This document shows positions 34,057 through 47,700 of a stretch of 64,000 bases of DNA, in pieces. Within the stretch, counting starts at the first letter, position 1. The number at the start of each line of letters is the position of its first letter. Source of the stretch: Limonium bicolor (taxonomy: Eukaryota; Streptophyta; Magnoliopsida; Caryophyllales; Plumbaginaceae); the NCBI GenBank assembly GCA_023374045.1, contig CM041776.1:279123999-279187998 (forward strand). The letters run 5' to 3'. Under the pieces are notes generated by a model, which saw only the letters and a list, made by a program, of their open reading frames with translations, was not told the origin of the DNA and did not search any database. The translations under genes were made by a program, and so were the position numbers.

Positions 34057-37000
34057 AGATTTCGGTTGTAAACCTTGGTTCCCTAGCCTTATTTTCTTCT
34101 CCTTTTCATGTGGATTCAGTTGGTATACCAAGATCTACAAGGAGTAGCTAGATCCAAGCCAAAAACACCATTTTTGGCATCTTAAACAAGGTAAAACTTA
34201 GCTATCTTCCAAGCTAACTACCCACGGTTTTATACCTTGTTCTTGAGAGTGTTTTGATACTCTTTTTCTACTGGAAAAATAGGGCCGAAGTAGATATACA
34301 ACAAGCTTGAAGATCTAAGGTAAAAATCAATGATTTTCATGACTTAAATTACTTCTCATGGTTAGCTCATGTGTGGAGTTTAATCATGTCTTGTTTTCTA
34401 CATGAAGACAAGTAAATCAAGCTTTGGAGAAACTCTCCTTAAGGTGGCGAATTCAAACAAGGCTTTACCTAAGTTAAATCAAGGTATAAATCACTTAAAC
34501 ATTAACTTTGCTAAGTTAATATGTTCTTAAACTACTTCTAATTAAATTGCCGTGAGTGAATGAGTAAAATAGGGTCTTGTTTGACCTTAAAATGATTAAG
34601 GAATGGTTTAATAAATTTTATAACTAATTAAACAAGCATAATTGTCAAATTTAAGACATTATGTAGAAGTTTGGTAATTAAATGAAAATTACATGGTGAG
34701 GCCGAGATCTATATGTATTTTTGGGACATTTATGTGTAATTTATTTTGCAAGCCAATGTTTGTAATAAGGCCATGTATTTTAGGCCATTTTATTTATGCA
34801 TTTACAAGCTTTTATTTAAAGTTTAGGTGATATATAATTATTACCGAAATGAATAAGGGGTGAAAGTGTAATTAAATTAAATTTGGGGGCTTATTAAAAA
34901 TAAGGCCGAAAATTAGAGGTTAAAAGGATTTAAAATAAAGTTTATAAGATTTTATAAAGTTTTGGGGTTAAATGGTAATTTTTGAAAAGTTTGGGTACAA
35001 ACCGTGAATAATGGAGATTAGTGGTCAAGGGAATATTAAGGTGGTCAACCTTGACCATATGGTAGGTTTTGACCAAATTAGATAAGTTAGATAACTTATT
35101 TAAGGTTTTATAATAAGATAAGTATTTGATGGTAACAATTATATAACATATGTGGTAAATATGTTATTACCGAAAAGTAAGGGTGTATAATGGTATTATA
35201 AACACCCATGGGCTATTAGGAATTTTTAGGAATTTATTGGGTTGTTTTTGGAATTAAAATGAACTATATATGTATAATATATAGTTATTATGTCATTATG
35301 ACACTTTGGAGAAATATAGGTGGTGGAAATGTGAATACCGAAAGTATATGGGTTAATAAGGATATTTATAACCCTTTGGAGAAATTTAGAGATTTTTAGA
35401 ATTATATAAGAGTATTTATTAAGATATATGTATAATATATGGTTTTAATGAATTATTAAACTATATGTTATAAATAGGGCCAAATGGCAATTATTGAACA
35501 GTTTTGGGTCTGTTCGGTATTTTATAAATATTGACCATAGGTTATATTTATATTAAGGTTAGAATGTTATATTAAATGGAATATATAACATGGTATAAGT
35601 TATGGGATGATTTTGTGAATAAAGGAAACTATGGTTTATGGAAAAGTATAAGGTTTAATATATATGCCTATGAGGCAATATATAATAGTTTTGTATAAAA
35701 ACTATAGGTTATAAGTTAAAGGAAATAAAAATATCATATCATATGATATTAACATATGGTACAACATTATATGATGTTATGTGGTCAAAATGGGATTTAA
35801 ATAAATTCAAGGGCTTAACCAAATTATTAAGAGTTGGAAAATGAATTTTAGACTAAGGTCTATAATGTTATAAATGTTATAACAATTATATGGTATTAAG
35901 GTGGTTTATTGGAATTAATACACATAAGGTATTCACATTAAATGATGTGACAAACAATAAGTAAATGAGATTTATAAACTAAGGTGTTTATGGAATAAAC
36001 CTTAGGAGTTGTAAAAATACAACATAAAGTGTTACATAATATTAGGATAATAATCTTAATATAAGTTGTATAATATAATACAACTAATGGGAATAATCAT
36101 CTAATAAGAGATGATAAAAAGTAACATAAAATATAAGAGTTTGTTAAACTCATGAGAATTACCTATGTGGTAAATATATACATACACAAGAATAATGTAT
36201 ATAAGGTGGATATATATTTTGGTTGGGAACCATATGATTTAATGGTGGGGGTTATTTTTTTAAAAAAAATATAGTTACGAACTATAAGTTATGAATTTTT
36301 GGATGCAAATATTGTTTGCTAAAGATAAAGGGATCATATAATACATTGTGTTATAATGGATGGTGGGAGAATGATACAATATAACAAATGATACAATACA
36401 AAAAAATAATATAATACAATCATGCATGCATACATGCAACCATGGGTTACGTACCTAAACTAGATGGTGGATAAGATTAAAAAGAAATACAACGTATTAA
36501 ACTTAACAGTTGAAATATTATGACGTATGAGTTTTAGGTAACAAAGCCGACTGTTTTAGAGAAACATGTAACAAACAACTGTAGAAAACAGGGATGAACT
36601 GTCGGGGTTACTTATTATCCGGAAGTACCGGGTGTAGTTAGTCATGGAGACTGACTTATAGTTTTGATACCGTTTAGATTAAACTTCTGACAAGACGCTT
36701 GACGAGCTAGAGGACTACACGGAGCATAGGATCTTGCTGATTCATACTCCACCGTAATACGATCAGGGTGAACGGTATGTAAAGGGGTTTGATCCGAGTT
36801 ATCCTAAGGTTGCTCCTTGGGCTCGGATTTGGTTGATATAACTTGTGTGTTATGTGTATGGATACGTGTATGTGCTTAAGTGTTGCTACATTTATTATTA
36901 TGCACGAACGTCCTACGGGACTAACACTACGTCGACTATAGATCGACTTATATAAACATACATATACGTTGTGATGACATGACGGTTACTTGATATAATA

Positions 37001-38311
37001 CCATGATATTAATATTAAGTATATGGTAACCTAAGTAAAACACTTAGGGATGAGTCACGACATTGTCGGTCTCTAGAGCGTGGATCTCGAACATGAATAT
37101 AACCTAGATTACTTCTAGGTATGCGTGAGACCCATTGGGCAGCTAACTAATAATTATTCTCCATAGGACTAAGAGCAGATCTTAAACATTATGAGAGAGG
37201 GATGGTATGAGTTGAGGTGAGGAATCCCAGTGGTTTACGAACCACTTGGTTGCGCATTTGTGATCACTAAGGGGTTTCCTAATTGGATTCCGCTCCAGGT
37301 TATACCCAACGAGCCCAAACTGGATCGTGGGTCAGGTGGCTACGGCCTTTTTATGGACGTCTTACGAGACATAAGAGAGTCAGGGGCCTCCGGACCTCTG
37401 GTGAAATGAGCACCTTTGTGTGTACGGGAGGACTACTGTCCATGGTGAGGTTATCGGGTTGTCCTAACATGACGCCCAACTGGTATTAATAATTAAACAT
37501 GGTTGGATGGAGCCCACAAGGCTAAGGTAAATTACATATTAAACTGTACGCTACGGCAAATGTACATTGTACATGTGGATGGGGCCTTGAAGGCCAAACT
37601 AAAATGAGTTAACGATGGATGGTGAACGCTACGGCGATTGTACATTGTACAATAAACTGTAATTTTTCGATACGTTCGATATATGCTTGTTGTTTGAAAT
37701 ATTCTATGGATGTTTGGTTGAATGGATGGTTAAGTGTTTATGAATATTTGGATGGATGTCTATGTATATTTATGCATATATATTACAGTATTGTTTATAA
37801 CTGTAAAATGGTAAAGCATGAAACCAATCTAATAATAATAAGATGGTTAAAATGACAAGTGACCATTAGGGTCCAGGCCCGGCATACTCAGCGTCTATCG
37901 CTGATACTACACTCATACAGGTTGTTGATTATCGCCGGAGCTGAAGTGCAGGGACATGGTAAATAGAGTTTACTTTAATTACCGCACATGGAGTTCGTTT
38001 GGTTTAGCAATGAAGATGGTGTATGGTATTATGGTAAGGTTATGTATTTTCAGGATTGGGTAGACGCTCACTTGTCGATGTTTATGGTTTATGGACTAGT
38101 ATGATGTATAAGACTTTTCTCGTTATCACGGCGGTTAGTAATTTGTTTATATTGGAAGTTGGATGTAGTTTTGGCTTCGTTGCTCGCATGGGCGAGTAAT
38201 GGCCGGTGACACCTGAGTGAGTTTTGTAATTGTTATTTATTTTCCGCTGCGAGGCGTTTTATTTATTGCTACGTGAGAGACTATTACGTGATTATGGAGA
38301 GGGGTGTTACA
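34057..38311 (+). repeat. Solo LTR 1, right part (ends GGGGTGTTACA)
   Basis: Continuation of the LTR begun at 18306 after the nested element and its duplicated CTTGA (34052-34056). It is AT-rich from 34.3 to 36.5 kb, then more balanced. It ends with the family's hairpin (38180-38199, TTGCTCGC/GCGAGTAA), TCCGCTGCG at 38243-38251 and GGGGTGTTACA at 38301-38311. CAATG follows at 38312-38316, and the same five bases occur at 17845-17849 just left of the TRIM. Confidence 0.7.
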
Positions 38312-38316
38312 CAATG

Positions 38317-39200
38317 CATCTAAGGTATACAGCTAATGGTCGCAATATTGTGCGTAGTATACATCTAGTTTGAATGTTTTGGATTTATCCAAAAATTAAA
38401 CTAATTGAATTAGTTTTTTTTATTCTTAATTGAATTTTGTAATCAAATTTAGAATTTTAGGTATATGAATATCTAAATTATAATTTGATTGGAATTGTGG
38501 TTTTGACTCTGTTTGATTTGGTTAACTGAATTATCTAAAAAAATTATTTATTCTTTTTTCTTTAGTCTTTAGGAAAAGTGGGAAGTGATATGACAAACCC
38601 TATTCAATTCTAAAACTAAGAGTGAAATTCAATTCTCTTTGTTGCACCTCTCTTATGAATTTGCTTCGTTCTCTTCTGTGGCACCGACACACCGTCACCT
38701 TTCACCATCGTCATCCATTGACAATAGACTGAACTTATCTTCTTCCTCTTGTTGCTCCCGATATAATGAATTTATCTTCTTCCTCTAGCTCTAGTAATAA
38801 AATTTATAACTTGTCTTCTTCTCAGTCTCGAGTCTTCATTCTGCTATTAGGTTTTTGGTTTTTTTTTGTTAACTAAAAACCAAACAAAAAATATGGTTTT
38901 CGGTTTTTTTCTAATTTCGGTTAGTTGAAATCCAAGCAAACTAAATTTGGATTTCAGCTTGGTTTTCTGTTTTTTACTCAAATTTTTTTTAGATTTTGGA
39001 TAATTTGGATAACAGTAAATTTGGTTTGGTCAAAATTTGGATAATTCGGTTTTTAACCGAAATTACCGAAATCCAATCTTTTTTTACAATTCGGATTTCG
39101 TTTAACTGGATTATCTAAATGCTCACTCTTACTTAGCACTAGCATATATTATTCATTACTAGCATATATGAGTACCCATGGATAGGTACGCCGCCAATGA
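38317..39200. other. AT-rich DNA, possible hAT MITE relic
   Basis: No gene. From about 38850 to 39110 there are many GGTTTTCGGTTTTT and AACCGAAATTACCGAAATCC motifs, and near 39118 the text ATGCTCACTCTTA. Plant hAT MITEs often have such GGTTTCGGTTT arms with a GTGAGCA terminus, but no convincing partner TIR or TSD was found. Confidence 0.35.
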
Positions 39201-41340
39201 ACATTGCTAGCAATGGCAGATTTTTCTTTTTAAAACATAACATACCATATATTGATACAGAGACATCCATGAGAACATAGTTGGACAAAACGGGAACATC
39301 ATCAGGCCCTAGTAGCTACAAGTGCAATTAAGCATGTCCTAGTGACAATAGCTTAAGGTAAGAGGGCTAAGAACATCTTAACAAGCCTAGAAGATCATTA
39401 CACATAGACACTCACCTAGATAAATGAGATTATACTATCATCCTAGAATTAAGATCGAGTAACCAAACAAAAGATAAGCACCCAAAACCAGCACAAAAGG
39501 GCTACTAAGCCATCAAATTTACAGGAGAGACCACTAAGTAAAAGAAGATGATCACCTAGAACCTAAAACATTTTAAAGAGATCCTTATAAGATCAAGTTT
39601 AGGACGACATTAAAAACTAGAAGAAGGTTTCCTTAACTCAACATGGCCCCCACCATTCTTGAGAGCTTCTTCAATCTGTGTGAGATGATCAACGGGAGGG
39701 GGAGGGGGTGGAAGCTCTCTTTTTGTCCTTGTGTGTTATCTCTTACCACCGTAGATCCCAAATCTTCACCCTAGAGACGTAAGCAAGGAGATTGTTGAAG
39801 GGGCACTTCCGTAGCAGGGTTGGATGATCCAAGAGCATAGCATTGAGGTGATCTGCAATATTCTGCTAGTGTATGATTCTGATGGCCCCCAAGTCCACGC
39901 TCATCCAGAGTCGAGACTAAGGTCATTGGAAACAATAGGCTCCTCCTAAACACTTGGCTTCTTTGCATAACAATGGAGTTGTATCAATGGAAGAAAATTT
40001 ATGTGGAGAGTCATTGTCCAAAGGTAAGTAGTCCCTTGAGCGACTCTCAGCGAAAGATAGGTCAATCGTGCGGTGAAGAAAAGAGCCACTAACACCACAA
40101 ACTAACGACATATTGTCTTAAGATAACGAGAAGACTAAGAGTTTTTCATTGCATGAAAAGGGCATACAACGAAGAATTGGGAGTGACAAGTTGAGAAGAA
40201 CCTTGAGTCAAACAAACCAATAATCCGACGGCAGGGTCATATACCATCCTTGTGTACTTACCTAGTAAAAAAGCTACATACTCGGAAAAGGTTCGGGTGC
40301 ACAAATGCCTCAAAACATCGTAAATACGCACCTAGCAGGGTATTCATTTGAATTCATGATGTGCAAGGGCAATACCAAGCTCAAGCCTTTGGATTTCAAG
40401 CAAACACCCTTCAATAAGCCATAGACTCCTTATTTGCACCGCATGCATGACATGGATGCAATTGAACTCGTGATGAAGCAGCAGGGGGCCATCTTGCAGA
40501 GACGAAACCTCTGAAGTCACTCTAAAGGGCAGAGATGGTGACACAGAAGATGAGGGGAGAGATATCTTTGTGAGCAGAAATCTTCCTCATGGTGCACCTC
40601 CCTATAGTGGTAAAGAAAGTCGTGTCGTTATCCACCATTGCAAGAGATGAAAGTATTTCTGGGTTGGTGATATTAGCAGTGAAAGAAGGAGAAAACAGAG
40701 CATAAGAGAAATGCGGGGGGAAGAGGAAAAGAACTAAGTTGAGAAGGATGAAGCGCAGGATGGGAAGGGATGGAAGCTGGGGCAGATGTAAGGGAAGTAA
40801 AGGTTGCATGCTGGAAACACATGTAATGCCGCAGTGAGTCATGATGGCTTGTGGGAATCATGAGGGAGGGGAAAACGGCCGAGAAAGAAAGTGGAGCGGG
40901 TGACGCACGTAAAATATCCACTCTTCGTCAATTCTCCTTATTTTCGATGATGAAGCTCAACACGGAAAAGGTGGGCAAGCGAACGAGCACTCCTATAGGG
41001 GGAGAAATACATGTCGGCGGGCTGTAGGAGAGACGGGCTTGGAGAGAAAAACAGGCTGGGTTCTTGTTGTCAGCAATGACATATTTGTATATGAGCATTA
41101 TGATTATGCAAATAGGGACAAGGGGCAGAATGGCGTCAACAAGTTGCGTGGTAATGAAGTTATTGTATTTGCTTGAATAGGACTGAGAAAATAGTTTTAT
41201 TTTTGGTGATCAGAAATCTAATAAAGTTTTTATTTTTTGTTATAGCTTGATAATATTTCAATCCAATGAAATACATCTACAACACAACTACATTCAAATC
41301 AAACTAATCAATGCTAAGTATGTTCGTGGAAATGAATTCT
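39201..41340. other. Unclassified region left of the Ulp1-like exons
   Basis: No clear exon could be assigned between 39.2 and 41.3 kb. Short minus-strand frames exist at 39.8-40.9 kb without recognisable domains. The region may be part of the transposon or gene that carries the Ulp1-like peptidase exons. Confidence 0.35.
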
Positions 41341-41770
41341 GACCAATCCTCTAGCATCTCAGTTATGTGATTCTATTTATATTGTTCGTCATCCACTAGT
41401 TGCTCGAAAGCCTTGAACAAGCAAAAATGAACACTGATGAGAAACTACAAGTGCAACAAAGGATAAAATAGAAACTAAGACTTTCAAAGAATGTCTTATA
41501 CCTTGTCCAATGAGTTCTCTGGCAAAAGCGTGGATGATGATACTAAATCATGCATAAACCTCATAATATAGTAACCACATTCTAATCCACCGGGTTGTAC
41601 TGGACACTACATATTCACACATGTATGTTCTCAGTCATACTTGCAGGTCTAATATTAACGTGTTAACTATTTACATAAAGTAAGTAAAACTACCTTCGCT
41701 AGAGTCCATAGGATGTTCTTCACTTGTTTTTGCGTTGAAAAAAAATGCAGATTTCAAGGCACTATAAAAA
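41340..41770 (-). pseudogene. Ulp1-like (C48) cysteine peptidase exon fragment
   Basis: The minus strand at 41606-41502 reads VQPGGLECGYYIMRFMHDLV, the active-site Cys region of Ulp1/C48 peptidases (Q..(E)CGYY.M..M). It is bordered by an AG at 41607-41608 and a GT donor at 41501-41500, so it looks like a 105-nt exon. A further exon-like piece with FKAFEQLVDDEQ and ITEMLEDW lies at about 41425-41345. Another lies near 41760-41690. The catalytic His/Asp part is not visible because the LTR at 41777 cuts the locus. Such peptidases occur as SUMO proteases and inside CACTA and Mutator-like transposons; the latter seems more likely here. Confidence 0.6.
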
Positions 41771-41776
41771 ATAAAC

Positions 41777-41879
41777 TGTAACGCCCCAATTTAAAGTAAA
41801 TACAACGGAATAAAAATCTCTAATGGCGATTACAGATCATCGGGTTCCAAACACCCAGTACAAAACCTCACTAATTACT
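41777..41879 (-). repeat. Outer LTR fragment starting TGTAACGCCCC (minus orientation)
   Basis: TGTAACGCCCC at 41777 is the reverse of a GGGGCGTTACA LTR end, like the other chromoviral LTRs here. The sequence is interrupted at 41879 by solo LTR 2 (TSD TTACT) and resumes at 60145. Its far end was not found. Confidence 0.5.
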
Positions 41880-44719
41880 TGAAATACCCCAAACCTTAGT
41901 ATATTGTTTAAACACCTAAATATGGTATATTAAGACTAAAAAGAGTCTTAGAAACATTAGTAAACAAATTTAAACGATAGAAAACACAAAATGTGCTTTA
42001 AGGTCAATAAGAGCCAAAACGTGCTCTAAGCTTGGGATAAGCTTGGTTAAGACCTAATGAACTTACCAAGACCTCATTTATATACTAATGAACATATTAA
42101 ACCAATTACCAAAGAAAACCAAGCTTGAAAACAAGTTAAAACACAAAATGTGCTTTAAGAAGTCTTAAAGCACATTTTTGAAAAATTGTCTTGTAAATGA
42201 GTTTTGAGTGGCTAAATGTACATCATTACTCTTAAATATATATGTGTACTATATAGTATCACATTTGGATGTCTATATCAATGGGAAATCAAAAATTTCA
42301 CTTCTATGTGCCTTGTTTTCATGAATAGTGATTTTGATAAGCTATTTTGTAACATATGTTGTATTAAGTAATTAAATGATTCAACAAAGACTAAAATACC
42401 CTCATATTACTATTGGGGGCCGGTTTTTAAGGGTGGTGACTCACCACTCTTGTTAGCTCATTAGTTAAATAAAGATGACAAGTTAAGTACTATTTACTTT
42501 ACTTTATTAACAAATATCTTCAAAAGCAACTTACCTTCTTCATTTCTTTCATGTTCCCACCGTCTCCAACTCCATCTCCTTCCTTCTTGCTCTCATTTTC
42601 GGACAAGCTACAGCACCACCATCATTTCACCACCTTTGACCATCAATAATTCATAGCTCACTTAACCAAATCAAATTCTAAGACCACCACCTTCTTCCTC
42701 TCATCAAGCTCTTCACTTCTATCTTCTCAAAACTTCAAGAGCCCCATTTCGGTGCCATGGAGTTCCACCATTGAAGGAGCTTGAGCTTGTATTTCTACAT
42801 ATTATTACTCTCATTTGCTTCTAGGTAAGGAATCTTAAATAAAAACTTCATTTCCTTCATGTTTTTGTTGTGACCGAAAACACCCATTGAAGGTGCTCTT
42901 TATATGGCTTTGTTTTAGCTTCATTCCAACCTTTCAAGGACTAGGTGGAGTCCTCTCTTCATAGATATTCAAACTCTCTTCAAAGACCAAGGTAAAACAA
43001 CTACATTAATATTTTTGAAATAATGTAAAATTAGGGTTTACAATGAGATGAAGCTTAAAGCTTGAATACTCATTATGAGGTTTGTATATTGTTTAGAACT
43101 TGACAAGGAATCAAATACCTTACCGGTTTTATAAGGAAACAAGAAAGAAGTTGTTTGGAAAAGAGGTAAAAATACTAACCTAATGTAGTTTAATGCCTTA
43201 GGAGAAATGAGCTTATAATGCTTGTTAAAACTACCTAAAGAGCAAATGGTAAATGACCTAGTGAAATGTTCTCACGGAGACTAGTAAAAGAACATATGTC
43301 TTGTTGTATGTATTTGCAGGTCAAAGGCATATATATTGTGGAAATTCAGTGTTTATGATTTAAGCACTTTAAGGGCCTAAGAGCCATGCATTTTAAGGGC
43401 CTAAGTGCCATGCAATTTAAGTTATGCATTATATTTTAATGTAGTGAGATTTGAGTGAAGTTTTGTGTATGAGAGTGTTCTTGGTGTTCTTAGTGTTCTT
43501 GGGTGTTTAATGGTGAAAACAAAGTGCTTTGGTGTAACAAAATGCTAGGATAACCTATGTCGAAATTTAGGAAATGCATAAGGAGTTCAAGATGTTTTAA
43601 AGGAATTTTGATGAACTAGAAAGTGTTCTAGAGTGTAATAAGGACTTAGGCATGATCTTGAAGTTTTAGTATGTACCAAAGTCATTTTGGACTTAGGTAA
43701 AGACTTAGGCAAACTTTGGTAAATTGAGGAGAAAGTGTAAGCTTGGAAAAGGAATTGTAAGAATGACATAAGGAGTTTTGATTTGTAAGAAAGGATGTTT
43801 GGATGATGATGTTTGTGTGGGAGATATGTCTTGGTATAATAGTTAGAATAGGCATGAAACATCACTTAGGAACCTAGGGAGTAGATACTATAAGTGTTGG
43901 AGGCTTTGGAGAAATTTGGCTAAGTGTTTGAAGGCTTGGAAATTGAGCATTTTGCCTTGTCCGAACTTCCGTCCGGACATGGAAGTTCGGACAGGCTCTG
44001 TTGGGTAAGAATTTTGCACACTCAAACTATGTCCGAACTTGGGAAGTCCGGACACATGTTCGGACGCATGGATTTCCGCATTAAGAGATTCTCGACTCAC
44101 GTCCGAAATCCGGACACAAGTTCGGACGTGTGTCTGTTTTCAGTTCAAAGTCACGGCTTGCGTCCGAACTTGGAGGTTCGGACACAAGTTCGGACAGGCC
44201 ACTGTATGGACCAAAATTGTTGTTTTAAGTGGGGAAATGATGTCTAAAAATGGTAATTAACTAGTAAAGATGGTGTGAGGTTAATTAAGACATGTTAGGA
44301 GTGTTATAATGGTAATTAAAATGGTGAAGAGTTATAACAAGTGTGAAAATAAAATAAAATAGATATGTGAAGTAACAAGTTAACAATGGATTAGTGCGTT
44401 AATTAACCGACGTTACTAATGTGTTTAGGATTCTCTCAAGGTGGAAACGAATCGAGGCAAGGACCAAAGTATGGTTTTCTTGCAGTCTGTTGCCTACCGG
44501 TTTACACCGGCTTGTGTGTTGTTTGTTTTTCTGTGTGTTTATGACTTTGTAAGATTAAACCGTGTAAAGAGTTTACAGTTGTTAAATATTATTATGTTGA
44601 TAAGTATGACTCTCTCTTCCCTTGTGTGTGTCTAACAAGACTTGACCTATTACTGTGATTTGTGTATTGAGTTTAATAATGAACTGCTGACAAGTGCTAA
44701 CGGGGGAAGTGAGGAGTCC
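41880..44719 (+). repeat. Solo LTR 2, left part (TSD TTACT)
   Basis: It starts TGAAATACCCCAAACC at 41880, preceded by TTACT (41875-41879). The other end at 60144 (GGGGTGTTACA) is followed by TTACT (60145-60149). It is interrupted at 44719 by the 14.5-kb element (TSD AGTCC). The two parts add up to about 3.7 kb with no PBS, PPT or genes, so this is a solo LTR. It carries its own hairpin array at 43960-44205. Confidence 0.88.
43960..44205. repeat. Hairpin array of solo LTR 2 (GTCCGAACTT family)
   Basis: Four repeated palindromic modules such as GTCCGAACTTCCGTCCGGAC and GTCCGGACACATGTTCGGAC, spaced by unrelated 25-40 bp. The architecture equals the arrays in the two full elements, but the sequence differs (GTCCGAAC instead of GACCGAAC). 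Confidence 0.8.
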
Positions 44720-47700
44720 TGTAACACCCCAACCGCTAATCCTATGCTTACCGTCTAATCGTCCTATTAATCTTACGAGTTCGCAGCGGAATTATTACTT
44801 ACTTACTACGGCGGGTGAAACAATGCCGCTAACCGCCCATACGGCTAGCTAGGCTACTAATACTTACAGTAACGGTCTGATGAACATAACGTACCGAGCT
44901 ACTAAATTACTTGCCAAGATAACATATGCCAAATACTTACATCCTGGATCACCGAGTATTTAAAGTATATTCAATTACAACCTTTCAAGCTTACCAAAAG
45001 AATGAGTTTCTAAAGCTACTCATCTATACCCCAATCCAGTACTTCCATTATCCAAAAAGGTGTACCCCATGGTACACCGGCTATTCAAAACTACAGCCAT
45101 GTACTACTCAGTACACCCATCATAAATTCATTGTTTACATTCCAAAAAGAAGATAAAAGAAATGAAACTCAATCTTCACATCTTCATCCCTCGCGGGTAC
45201 CTGCGTGTAGTAAAAATGGTGCCCCAAGGGGCTCAGCAAACGCTGCATATGGACTCCGCATATACCGCGTGCTAGCTAGGGCACGCCGACTATTTGACGT
45301 CCACTAAACATGCAGTTCATTATTTCATACATACATGCTTGCATACAACATACCTTCATTCACAATACATTATTCATTCCAAGGCAACAATACAATTATG
45401 CTCACAATACTTACCTTCGCAAGGTTAGCCAAATTATGCACCCGGGTTAATCGGAGTGCTTATTACTCTTTTACTCATTACACAATACTTACACATTCTC
45501 TTTCATACTTTACTTGCTTACCTTTCCATACTCATTCACTTGCTCTTACTTACTCATACTTCTTACTCATACTCATATTAAGCCGGTGTGGCCTCTGGGC
45601 AGGGACTACACCGTCCCACCACCAGGCTTTACTTGACTCACCAATCCGGGATGCTACCCATTTAAGGGATTTGGGCCGCGGACCAGTTAAGAGTCAGGAA
45701 TTGGGGCCAACCTCTCGTGACCCCGCATCCTCACGCGTGGCCGAAACTATATCGGACTTCTACTCATTCCAATTTAGTTACCAATTTAAGTTAGGATGGT
45801 TAGCTTGTTAGGAATAAGTTAGAAGTCCCTTCACACAATTAATCGGTCACGATACAATACATCATACGTACACACATTCATACTCATCCAAACATTTCAT
45901 GAATTATACAAACTAAAATTTAAGAAAATGCTCACAACATACAACACTACATATTCACAAGTATGCATATTAACTCCGATTCGTGCATTTATCTTATTTG
46001 GTGATCAATTAGCACACAACACACAAATCAGAGTAACCAAGATAGCATACGGGGCATGAGGAATCCATACCGTTCACCGTTGTACGTGATTCCAAACGTC
46101 CTTCGGTGTCACAAATCAAGTCCTATTATATACATACAATTGAATGATTAATCTAGCTATCATTACTTAACTCATACTTACTATGTCTTTATACTCCTTA
46201 CACTTACACTTTACTTACTTACTTTTCATTACTTAGGTTTTACTTTCTTACTTAACTTTGGCATGCTTTCATACATGTACATATATATATGTAGGTATAT
46301 ACATACATATATATATATGTATATTTTAATTTAAATAATTTTTTTTTTGACCGGACCGGACTTGCGACCGACCTTGCAAGTCCGGTCCATTCCAGTAGCT
46401 CAGATTACCGAAATCCTTCTGGCCGACCGAACTTGCAAGTCCGGTCGCAAGTTCGGTCGATTCCAGTAGCTATCCTCGGGAAATTTTTCTGGGCCGACCG
46501 AACTTGCATGTCCGGTCGCAAGTCCGGTCGATTCCAGTAGGTATCCTCGGAAATTTTCTGGCCGACCGAACTTGCATGTCCGGTCGCAAGTCGGTCGATT
46601 CCAGTAGGTTACAGGGGAAATTTTGGCCGACCGAACTTGCAAGTCCGGTCGCAAGTCGGTCGATTCCAGTAGGTTACAGACGGGAAATTTTCTGGTCCGA
46701 CCGAACTTGCAAGTCCGGTCGCAAGTCGGTCGATTCCAGTAGGTTCAGACGGGAAAATTTCTGGTCCGACCGAACTTGCAAGTCCGGTCGCAAGTTCGGT
46801 CGATTCCAGTAGCTCACCCGTCTTTGTAAGTCTGGGCTCGACCGAACTTGCAAGTCCGGTCGCAAGTTCGGTCCGGCCCAGTATTTGCATTTTACTTTCT
46901 GTTTTCAGTCCTCTCTTTTACCCAATACTTCCCCATTGTTCCTACACTTAATCCCATGTTTTAACACTATTTAAACCTCCTAATACACCTAGTTCATTTC
47001 CTAACTCCTTACACAATTTTATACTCATTCACTCACCTAATTTTCTAAGTTTCAACTCACACTTTCACTAGTTGTTTCCTAGTTGTGTTTGCTACAGATT
47101 TTAACTAACACTCTCCATCTACAACTCCCTCTTCTAATGTCATTTCTAACACCTCTAATACATTACAACTACATTAACTATCTCTCCCCATCTTCCCTCT
47201 ATCTATCTATTCAAAATCTGTTACACTTACATCATTCACCTAGTTTAAAATTCACTAAGTGTTCTAATTCTAGATAAATTTTGACATAACCTCCCCTATA
47301 TTTTTACACTCTCACCACATTCTAGTTCACATTCACACTCTTTCACCTGTTTCAACAACCAAATATACAAGCTCTCATATACCAAACTCAATACTAAAAC
47401 ACTACAAAATTTCCTGCACTCAACAACTAATCCCAATCTGTTTGTAACAGTTTTAATGTTTTAAAGCTTCAAAATACTTAATTCTCTTACATTATACTAC
47501 TAATGCATTACCATTTTACAATACTTTTACTTCTAAAAATCTGTTACATACTATACAAGGCTACACAATGAGCATTCTTACCTTGTTTCTTCTAGTTTTC
47601 TTTCTCTTCTTCCTTCCTTCTCTCTACCGGTTTTGTAATCTCAATCCTCTAACACTACAACCATTCACATACACCATTCAATACTAAACTAACCTAACCA

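Noticed and set aside
45335..45811. 158-codon frame repeated at 55827-56303
   Set aside because: Lies inside both LTR copies, antisense to the element, without domain features; duplicated only because the LTRs are duplicated.
46400..46890. Repetitive frames with RPDLQVRS / LATGLASSVG peptides in the hairpin arrays
   Set aside because: Translations of the palindromic DNA repeat in all frames, so not proteins.
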